Source: Marsupella aquatica (taxonomy: Eukaryota; Marchantiophyta). Taken from it: a stretch of DNA of 64,000 bases. This document shows positions 54,217-64,000 of this stretch, piece by piece. The stretch spans positions 21,142,001 through 21,206,000 of the forward strand of contig OZ316895.1 in assembly GCA_973895155.1 (NCBI GenBank), read 5' to 3'. How positions within the stretch are numbered: position 1 is the first letter of the stretch; each line of letters opens with the position of its first letter. A program made the translations under genes and the position numbers. The notes under the pieces were generated by a model. It made no database searches. It was not told the origin of the DNA and saw only the letters and a program-made list of their open reading frames with translations.

Positions 54217-57200
54217 ATGTTCGAGGCTCACGTAAGTGAATTCGCTCTGATCTCGTCCTTGTATTAGTTATGCTCCGTGTCTTTCCGCGAGAGGTCTAGG
54301 GTATACAATTGGCGGAGAATCCTGGCTTTGCAGTGATGGCAAGTATGCCCAGACGGGAGGGCTATGATGTTTTGAAAGGTCCTTTGTCCAATTCATATAA
54401 GAGAAGTCTTGGAATGATGTCGTGAGCTTCCGGTGTACTATTTCATGTCGTGCATTGCAAGAAAGCCGGCCAAACAACACCCTTAGAGTAAAATCCTTTA
54501 AATCCTATAATCATCTTGTATATCTTTTCAATTATATGTCCCGTCGACTCTGGCTCATGTTATTAGAGTCTCTGGAACATGATTGGATTCCCAGCCGAGA
54601 TTACAACCTTATAACGAAGGTCGACTGTGTAAGAAACGTATCAAAAGGTGTGTATGACGAATGATGTGAATCCTTGGTTAAATGAGGAAAGTTTTGGTTC
54701 CTAATTCTATCGCTAGCCCGTCTCGTTCCTGCGAAACAATACAGGTGCAAGGAATGAAACAGGTCACGTATCTTCTTGAACAGCCAACGCTAAACCTTTG
54801 TCTCTAAAGGGTCGTATTCGGTGGTCTTATGGCATATAAAATTGTGTTTTACTGACACATCTTCTAATTTGTCAACAGGTTCTGCATCTTCTGCGTCGAT
54901 ATCTCGGAGAATATGTGCGTGGTCTGTCAGTGGAAGCTCTAAAGATTAGTGTCTGGAAAGGTGCTGATCCTCTTTCTAAGTCTCATTTCGTTTACCTCCT
55001 GAAAGACCTTAACTCTGTGTGGACTGTTTATCCTCTTAAGCTTCAGCTGTTTTGTTGGGAAACTCGCTCTCCTAAATTTGCTACGGTTAATTACTCACAA
55101 TTCTATGTAAATGAATTATTTTTAAAAGGGGAATTGGTTCATCTACCTCTGCGGAACTTTAGGACTTTGAGTAGTATTTAAACAAAGCAACAGAGCAGAT
55201 ATATTGTTCAGCGGAAGGTGCGATTTGGAACTTTGGAGGTAGCCTTTTGACATGAAGACTTGGTACTATCCGTTTCACTCTGTATCATTTATCGGCGAGG
55301 GGCAGATAGTTGATTTCCTCTAAGGGCCCACCCTCATTTGAGAACACTCAGGATGCCTCATTTGCGATGACCATCCGACGTGCAAGTAACGGATGGTACA
55401 TGTGGACTGGATGATGGCAGGCGATGTCGTTCTTAAGGACTTGCAGCTGAAAGCTGAAGCCTTAAATGCCTTGAAGCTTCCCATTACCGTTAAAGCTGGT
55501 TTCTTGGGATCGGTTACACTAAAGGTTTTTTCCCAACTTGCACCCAGTTTGCTACAGTTCTTCAGCAGTGCTTTACTCTTGGTTTGCACAGGTGTAAGTA
55601 ATTAGTTTGATGCCCTGTGCAATCGTTTTTCAGTGTGAGGGTCGTTCATTAGGTAATATTGTATCCTGTATTGACCTCCACAAAGGATGGTAATAAGCGT
55701 CGTTACATCTTGTTTGGGATCCATCAATCAATCTTCAAGCCAGATGATGGTGCTCCTTTCTTTGTTCATGGTTCTTGATTTTTCTTGTAGCTTCTGAATC
55801 TACAACGTTTGACAGCTTATTTGGTGGGACCGTCGCAGGTTCCTTGGAATCGGCTCGGGAAAGAACCTGTTATTGTCCTCTTAGACAGAATATTTGTTCT
55901 TGCAGAACCTTTGAGTGAGGAATCCTCTATAAAGGTAATAGGTGATTTTGCTTTTGACTTCTGATGTTTCAGCTAGAAGTAGACCCCAGGAATTGGTTTT
56001 TCCTTTTAATTGCCTTACTGGACCGGACACGATATGCGAGGATTTTCATTGTTTCATGGGACTTCAAATACGTTAAGCACTACTCCAAGGTCTCTAAACT
56101 ACGTGCATGCGTTGTGCAGACAGAGGATAAAGAAAACTGGTTAGAGTCGAAGAGACGCCGTGTGGAGGTACTACAAACTTTTGGCTGATTTGAGTGATCC
56201 TTGACATTTTTTCCGCTAGTGGCAGCATTGATCTAGCTGTTGTTGTCATCGTAGGGGTAGCTTGTTTTGTTATAAGGTGTGTCATCAGATTTAGTTCTAC
56301 TTGACCCCTGAGTCCACGTTTTATACAAAATACACGCGGTACAAATTACGGAACCCTTGATAGTGTTCAGTTGTGAAAATAATGATGCCTGGTGATTGTT
56401 TTCAGGAGAAAGAGTTGACCTATCTTGAAGCTAAGGACAAGAAGACAGCACCAGCTGAGAATGTATGACCACAAGTCTTCAAATCTACTTTGATATTGTT
56501 TATTGGTTCTTGATGAACGTTTTTTCTCAGTGTAGATTAATCCTTTTTTTAAGTGTTAGGTGTTGACTTATCAGTCTACGTGACATTCGGTCGTATTATG
56601 TCTTGCGTCTGGTGGTTCAGAAAACAGATATTTGTTCTAGGATGAATAGTTCTGTTCAAAGCAGTGGTAGATTGTGCTTTGTCACGCATGTTCTGAAGAT
56701 GAAGATGAGCTCAGCCAATGGACTAGTTCCCACTTAGACTCTTGCGATCATTAATGAAAAGTCTCAACTTTATAGATTGATAGGAAACATTGAGACTCCT
56801 GGATGGGCACATAGAGAGTGCAATTGTGATGTAGCTCTCACACATTCTGATTACCTCCACAGGCGACAGAAACAAGCACGTGGTTGGGCTCTCTGATTGC
56901 AACAATTGTTGGCAACCTCAAAATATCTATCACCAATTTGCACATTAGATATGAAGACTCCATCAGGTTTGTTGGCAAGTCAGATTTTGGGCTTTGGAGC
57001 AGATCGCTGTTGTTCAGTGTAGGAATGCTGTTCAAATTTCCTCTGCTTTTCCAAATACCAGGATCGAACCGGAATGCTTATACAGGTGTAACGTGGGCAC
57101 TTCCCATGGTATGCCTTCCTCATTGTTTATATCCACCGAACCAACACATAGAGTTTGCACGCATATAGAATGATCTGAAGAAGCAATCGCTGAGATGGAA

Positions 57201-60200
57201 AATTGCAGCGGAATCTAGATTTGGTACCGAACATATGTTGTCTACTGATGGTGATTTTCTTGGTGAATGCAGCAACCCAGGTCATCCCTTTTGCTCCGGT
57301 GTCACACTGGCAAAACTTGCTGCTGTTACTGTGGATGAAACAGGAAATGAAACCTTTGTGGCCAGTGGAGCGCTGGAAAGACTACGCAAAGTTAGTTTTG
57401 CTACTTCCTCATTATTTTGTTTATGTTAAAAGCATCAATTCATTAGTCTAGTAACTTGATCCAGTTGACCTCTGACAAGGTTTTAGATCTGGTGGACGGT
57501 GATAAGTGATCTCAAGATTTGCTTCTGCTGTGTTTGTCGTTCTTGTGATACAAGTTCTACTACAGTTAGTTTTGGAGTTGTGTAACTTCTCTCTTGCTGT
57601 GAATCTCCTTGTGTTGTGTCTTACTGTAATGTTCTACTCTCTGAAGAAATTGGAGCTTCAACGATTTGCTGTGTACCATGATTCAAATACCCACCCCTGG
57701 AAGGTGGACAAACAGTGGGAGGATCTTACACCAGCAGAATGGAGTGAGGTAGATTTGTCCCAGGACTTTTATGCACCAGATCATGATGTCTATCCCGCAA
57801 TTGTTGGTGTCAGAAAACAGTCATGCTGTGGCTCTTCGCACTTCACGGAAAGTGACTCGGCTGTCTTTGGAACACTGATCGCATTGATGTTTTTGTATGT
57901 GTTGGGATTGGCAACGGAGCTCCTGTAAATTGTTCTCAATTCTATCATATTCTCGGTACCTAAAAACTAACTTTATGGTCAGTTTTGTCGCCTTAGTGGT
58001 TGTTGTTCCGGATTTTGAAGTCTGATGATATTCCGTCAATTTCCAGATCTTTGAGGCTGGTGTCGCGGCAGATGTGCATGCGAATGTGAGCGCTGAAAAC
58101 TGGGCAATTGGCCGCAAGTATTTACTTCACCCTATTGAAGGTAGCTTGAGATATCATCGTCGTGGAAAGCGGGAGAATAGAGAACCCCATGTTCCATTCC
58201 AAAAGGCTTCACTAAGGCTTGATCAACTTTCTGTGACAGTTTCAGAGGTAAGAAGTTTATCTAACTGCTCTGACTATTTTGATGTGATTATCGGTGTTTA
58301 TAACCTCACATTTCTGCCCTGTTAAGTAGGTTATTATACTACATATTTCCCCAATATTTCTACAGTGGATAACTTTCGATATAGTTTGGTTGCATTGGAA
58401 TTAGATTGGTGTCAACTGCTCATCGGCTATCTGATGGCAAAAATTGTTCATTTTGTCAGTGGCGAAAGTTCGGAAGCGACTTGCCAAGTCTCATGGTGTC
58501 TTTTCTGACAGCAGTGTATGGGGCCTTTAGGTTTTGCTAGTCAAATTGCTGGATATTGTATGATGTTTACTGGTATGGGTGATTTGTCATGTTTGTGCAG
58601 GCTCAGTACTGTGATGGAATGAAGTTGCTGGAGGGAATTTCTAGATACCGGACACGTATGCAGTATTCTCATTTGCGGCCTCTGGTTCCAATATCTGGGA
58701 ATGCACAGGCCTGGTGGCTATACGCTTGTCAAGCCGTCTTACAGCAGCAATCAAGAATTTGGTCAGTGGCTATTCGGATGGCAATTTGTTTTGTGTCGTC
58801 GTACAGTGGACAACACCCTCCCCTACCGCTGTCCTCGCCAATTGGATACTCTCACAAGAAGAATTACGATGGAAAACCACATACAGACGTTTGGGTAGAG
58901 ACTTGATATCATGTTATAGTAGGGCTCGGGACATTTTTAAAAGGGCCTGACGGGAATCATGGTGGCATTGCTCCTTACGGTAGGGTCAGTTGATGGAGCT
59001 CTCTAATATATACATCTTATTGACTAGTGCTCGTGCTTCACAGGTATCGTCTTTCCTGGGCACAATTGATTGATGTTTGCGAGAAGAGGAGAAAATATGT
59101 CAGGTTGTATGCAAGCTGCTTGCAGCAAAGTCCTAAAGTGGATAACGAGGAGATAAAAGAGATGGACACGAGCCTCGATGTTGAAGTCATTCTGCTTTGG
59201 AGGTTGGCTTTGACCCAGAAAATCTAGCTCTTTTGGCCCGAATACAAGAATTGCTTCATTGCAGTTCAAGAATTAGTTCATCTCTTTGTTTGCTGGGTTG
59301 AACACAATTCGCAAAGTCTGCAGGTTATTTGCTGAAGCAAGTGCTTAAAATCAATTTTGGTTGCTAACATTGAAGCGATTTGAGTATTTTATGCTTTCTG
59401 CCTTATAACTCCCACCAACTCAACGGCTCGTCACGGAACTGTTCAAAAGGTTACTCAAGGATTACTGTATTTATTTCCTCTCTCTTGAAATGATAGGTTG
59501 TTAGCCCACGCAAAAGTGGAGAGTGCAAAATCAAAGGAAGCAGCAATGGAGCGGGAACGTGTAAGGCGAAGTGGTTGGTGGTCTTTTGGATGGTAAGTAT
59601 AGTATATGCCCTCAAGGTTTCAATTTTTGTACTGCCCACTTTGGTACGGAAGCTGAATTTTGGGTGGCCTCCCTGATATCTATAGGAGAGGTGCTGATGC
59701 TAATCGCCCCACCTTCGCTTCAAGTACAAAAGCCGACGTTGAGACAGAAGCACCAGTGCATTTGACCACAGAGGAGTGGAACAAGATTAATGACCTTTTG
59801 AGCTATAAACCTGAGGAGGAGTCTTCAGCACTGTCGAGTCCAGAAGCACCTAATATGCTCCAAACAGAGTTAGAAGTTTCGATAGGGCGCAGTGGAGCAG
59901 AGGTGCTTGATCAAAGAGAATTGCAAATCCTTTGTGGAAGGTTTGAGGACTTACAAATCTCACTGCTACGCTATCCGAAATCTGAGAAGTGTGACGTGAA
60001 GCTCAAATTCTATGGGCTCTCAGCACCAGAAGGAGGCCTTATAGAGGTGCATATCAATTATGGACACCCAAGGCTTCGTCTTTAAACTTATCTACTGAAC
60101 TCATATATCTCTTACGTTGTCGAGTTTTACCAATATCTATCAGCATTCTTTGCATTCCATTGTTTTTTCTACTATTTTCTACCATCAAACTCTTCCATCC

Positions 60201-63200
60201 AGTATTTGTAATTGTTAGAGAGCTGGATGCTCCAAGTTTCATATGTATCACAACTGACTGTTGGAGTACGTTTCTTCGTGTGACCTGGATCGAAGCTCTT
60301 CATGTTGTGGACAGACTTTAGCCATTCTGCCGTGGTTTTTGAAATCTACCTATTAACTTCTTGCAGAGTGTGAGCCGCGCGGGGAGGGACCATGCGTTAA
60401 CAACTACCTTTGTGTACTGCCCCCTGGATGAGCATCTGGACTGGAAGTTATCTGCTACAATGTCTCCTTGTCATGTTACGGTACGGTTTGATTATGTTAA
60501 TGTGTTAATTATGAAAACAGCGAGCTAATCATGGTTGAAACTTTCAAATGATAAAAATAACGAATGCTTTGCTGTTCAAGCTTGACGTAAGCCATGTCTG
60601 AGGAATCTTTTTTAAGGAGTTTTTGTCCTTCGTCCTGCAAGGTATTTATCGAAGTTGTAATAATTTTGGAACAACAGTCATTCGTAATAAACAAGTTGCA
60701 GGAAGTGATGTGGATTTCCATTTCTTGTAATTGTCGTGGGGGAGAAAGCTGATGAAACAGGCAGTAAGGAGTTTTAGAGTCACCGTTTGTGGGTGAAAGT
60801 GCAGGTATTGAGAGCCAGCTTTGACAGATTTCTCCATTTTCTCAAGAGCAGCCAAGGCTTGAGTCCAGGTGTTGCTTTGGAAACTGCTGCAGTCTTACAG
60901 GTTAGGCAACGGACGGTTGAATACTGGCTTTACTTGTCCGCATGTCGTAAGCAGAATACTTTCCCTTATCTTGGTCTATGGAAGTCATTTAATAGTAATA
61001 TATGACTGTTTAAGAACGTTTAATGCTCAGAGTCCAGCACTTGCTCAGGTTTAGCATAGCCTAGGCTTGATGTAAATGTCGTCGCTCATCAAGAGGCGAA
61101 TGGACAGAAAGTACCATAGCAGAAATTTGGATGTGTCAATTGATCGAGGATGCCCCGTGGCCAGTTGACAAGGTTGGGGTCGTTATGTAAGAAGAATGCA
61201 GATCATTTGAGGACCTCTTCTCCTTGTAGAATGACCTTATTTGACTAATACTTGTCGTTGAGAAAGCGTGTGCAACTCCGCTTTGGATCGATACACTTCA
61301 AGTCTTTTTCTCTGAAATATCAACGTGTTGCATATTACAGAGTAAGCTGGAGGAAGTAACACGACGAGCCCAGGAACAACTGCAGCTAGTTCTTGAAGAG
61401 CAAAGCAGGTATTGCCTAGCATGTCACACACAATGCAATTGCTCGTTACCAGGTCTTTTCTCGACTTTTGCAGACCATTCCTCGGTGTCTCTGCATCATA
61501 CTCAATATTATCTAATACTTCATTTGTGTCTTGGTGAAGGTTCCATGTGCATTTGGATCTTGATGCTCCAAAAATTGCAATACCAGCAGATGCATCTGAA
61601 GGTGGGGGAGAAGGAACGCAGTTGCTTCTTGATTTGGGTCACTTTACTCTGCAAACTTCTCTTGTAAGTGCTCTATGCAATCTAGCCAAACTATTACCTG
61701 CCTGAATACCTGGGGAATATTCAAAACCAAAACTAGTGAAATTCGTAATTTTCTTTACCGAAAACTTGCCAAAGTAAAGACGACTGGGATGATTGTCAAC
61801 CTTCGGGTCACGTCTTGCCATCTGTCACCATCTGGCGGCTCTCCCGAGGTTATCCAGAAGCCAGAGTCTGCCATTGGAGTTTATAGCATTCATATCTGTC
61901 AACCTAATGTGACTAATTTTGAAATTATTCACGTAATATGCGGTTTGAACATACTCGAAGAAATTTTAATTGCAAATTTTGAAAGGAAATCTTGGTTTCG
62001 CTCCCGATCATTGCGTCACAAAGAATCATTACGAGTAGCTGTTTCACTCCCTTGGAAATGGCTATTGGGGGACCTACGTTAATAGCTCAACTGAGCTCTC
62101 TTGGGATTGTGGAGCAGGGGGAAGAACTTGAGCTAGAGAAGACTGGACTCTACTCACGATTTCACATTTCTGGAAGTGATATATCTGCTTTCTTGGTGGA
62201 TGGAGCATTTGAATGGTCAGAATTGCCAACAGGCAACATTCCAATAAATGGAGGTCTTGGTGATTCAGAATCTTCGACTGACAAACCTACGAGACTCATC
62301 CTTCCAGTTCTTGACCGTTGTGGCATGTCAGTTGTGCTTGATCAGGTACTTGATGTTCTTTCACTCCAGGTTTCAATTGCACTTTTGTTTTGGTCAATTA
62401 TCTGGGACTAACTATGAGTGTTCTGTATATGACAAAGATTCGAGTGCAGCATCCCAGCTTCCCTGCAACTCGTGTACAAATAAAAGTTCCGCACCTTGGT
62501 GCACACTTCTCCCCTGGGCGGTACCGAAGAATGCTGTCGTTGTTAGAGGCTTTGGAGGGCGCTGATCAGCCTTTGGATGGTGTTGACATGCCCGTTAATG
62601 CTGAGACAGTCTCTGCCTGGCATCCTGCTGATTATGCGGGAGATACAAGAGTTCTTCTTTGGGGGGTAACTACTATTTACCTTCTCTCCTTTGTATGGTG
62701 CCATGGATTTGGGGTTTTTGTCTGTTGTTTTCTTTCTGATGAGCTACTTCGCAGCGTCAGCTTGTTAGTTAAAATGCTGAAGTACGTTATTGGTGGTAAT
62801 GCAGGGGATAGGGAATACAGTTGCCGAATGGCAGTCATGCTGGGCTGTATTATCTGGTTCATACTTATACATTCTTGAGTCAGAATCTGCTCAGAGCTAT
62901 CAACGATGCACAAGGTGGACCAATTTTGCATTCTGAAATGAGATGTTTGTGATTGCTGGTAGTCACTTGTTTCCTGAATTGTTTTAAGTGGGGTAGTTTG
63001 CCTGTTTATTACTTTTGAAATCAAAGCTTTGCACTACTAGCTTAAAGATGGTTTGAAAGCTGCCGTTGAAGCTTAAGGCCTGCCTTTGTTGAAGATATAT
63101 TATTGAGTCACTGTTAAATACCGTCCTTGGATTTTCCTTATCTAGGTTGTATACTTTGCTAACGTTTGATTCTCCAAGGAAAAGGTGCATTGGTGATTAG

Positions 63201-63468
63201 GACGAATTTAGGATTCGGGTGTTGGTTTAGGGGACTGTTGAACCCTGTGTGCCTTTTTGTTTCCCAGTTTAATGGATATGCCGTTCATGGCACATTGTTC
63301 AGTCTCGTGATTTGCCAAGCGAATTGTGTTTATTGCGTTGGATAACTTTAATATCGACGCATATGGTGCAGTATTGTTGGTAAGCACGTTGTAGAAGTTC
63401 CTCCGACAATTATAGGTGGATCAGAAAATGTCGTCGCCATCTATCATCGAGGACTTGATATGCAAAAG
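54217..63468 (+). CDS. VPS13-like: VPS13-like lipid-transfer protein, 5' part (22 exons), continues past the window
   Basis: Exons: 54217-54231, 54879-54960, 55421-55524, 55839-55934, 56120-56167, 56406-56462, 56863-56966, 57273-57390, 57647-57748, 58047-58247, 58601-58761, 59044-59202, 59497-59592, 59686-60046, 60367-60480, 60805-60900, 61341-61408, 61540-61663, 62118-62345, 62438-62665, 62805-62914, 63372-63468. All use GT..AG, and phases join without a stop for about 923 codons. The start MFEAH|VLHLLRRYLGEYVRGL is the chorein N domain. GDVVLKDLQLKAEALNAL, SWLGSLI-type TWLGSLIATIVGNLKISITN, NPGHPFCSG and the WRLLAHAKVESAKSKEAA region are diagnostic. VPS13 is a bridge-like protein that moves phospholipids at membrane contact sites. 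Full-length members exceed 3000 residues, so only the N-terminal third or less is here. It appears intact. Confidence 0.93.
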
Positions 63469-64000
63469 GTATAATGCATTTTCTACGAAAATTCTTCATT
63501 TGGATGCTGTCATTGAACGAACACGACACTTGTTTCTTACCGTGTATGCTTAAATGCAAATGCCAATCATTTAGCGATTGGTTACTACGATTGGTTCTGT
63601 CATCAATTCATTTGCGATTATCCTTCCAGATTAGCTTGACATAGCTAGTATCTGTCCCTTGTCCCTTTGGAAATTCGGGGACTTAGTTTTTTTGCTGTAT
63701 TTTTAAGTCCTACTTTTTTAGAAGTATTCCCCATCTTCTGCACCATCCCATGCAGGTAGCATAAGCAGATATACTACTCGAATGGATGCTAACCTGAATC
63801 CTTCACAAGTCATCTAGCAACGCAAGACTTAATACTCCGTGCTTTGTGCTCGTTAATTCAGGACTGACGCGCATGAACCTAACAGTGCTGAGAAATAAAT
63901 GTTGCTTGAGTTTAGTGAAGTCCCTGGAAGACTTGCATAATGCACAAGAACAGGGACGTTCTGAAAAGCTGAGAGAAAATGTCAATCGATACAATTGATA
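63469..64000 (+). other. Probable VPS13 intron at the right edge
   Basis: After the donor GTATAAT at 63469 I find no stretch that reads as the next VPS13 exon before the window ends. A hidden short exon is possible. Confidence 0.55.

Noticed and set aside
53631-54218. 195-residue minus-strand open frame
   Set aside because: It is antisense to the purine-rich VPS13 leader, is Ser/Pro-biased, and has no family match. It is best explained by composition.
57055-57130. GGTTCGATCC on the minus strand, resembling a tRNA B box
   Set aside because: No matching A box, acceptor stem or anticodon arm can be folded around it, and it lies in a VPS13 intron.

Overview
This is nuclear DNA of a land plant. 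The evidence is three intron-containing genes with plant-type relatives (a TORTIFOLIA1/SPIRAL2-type microtubule protein, VPS13, and a PDRG1/prefoldin-like protein) and plant-type transposons: Ty1/Copia elements primed by TGGTATCAGAGC, a Helitron with a 3' hairpin and CTAG end, a LINE and a hAT-like element. I cannot place it more finely. The proteins look diverged from the flowering-plant versions I remember, which hints at a non-seed plant, but this is weak.

Layout. 1-20 kb is gene-poor and full of diverged minisatellites, including a dispersed family whose unit carries a short hairpin and which recurs on both strands. A decayed WAT1/EamA-type transporter gene may lie on the minus strand between about 9.3 and 17 kb. 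20.1-22.1 kb holds a spliced minus-strand PDRG1-like gene with a 106-bp minisatellite just upstream. 23.1-24.5 kb is a 5'-truncated LINE, and 25.76-26.10 kb is a solo LTR with perfect target duplication. 28.88-33.35 kb is a complete six-exon SPR2/TORTIFOLIA1-like gene (942 codons plus stop by my splicing). 34.40-36.66 kb is a non-autonomous Helitron inserted cleanly into a ~120-bp minisatellite.

37.9-52.5 kb is one nested stack of mobile elements. Copia A (minus strand, LTRs 37915-38258 and 52138-52480, target duplication GGCTG) was interrupted in gag by Copia B (plus strand, 43974-50197, target duplication GAAGA), near its integrase end by a 1.08-kb inverted-repeat element (40559-41639, 8-bp duplication CTCAGATG), and in the integrase core by about 1 kb of DNA I could not identify. 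Both Copia elements are defective through stops, frameshifts and, in B, a reverse transcriptase deletion.

54.2 kb to the right edge is the 5' part of a VPS13 gene. I resolve 22 exons encoding about the first 923 residues, starting with a 15-bp first exon. The gene runs off the window.

The host genes do not form a pathway. They are separate housekeeping or cytoskeletal and membrane-contact genes in repeat-rich DNA. I found no convincing new multi-gene system. The most interesting signals are the hairpin minisatellite family, the Helitron with repeated 3'-end hairpins, and the fully datable nested insertion stack.
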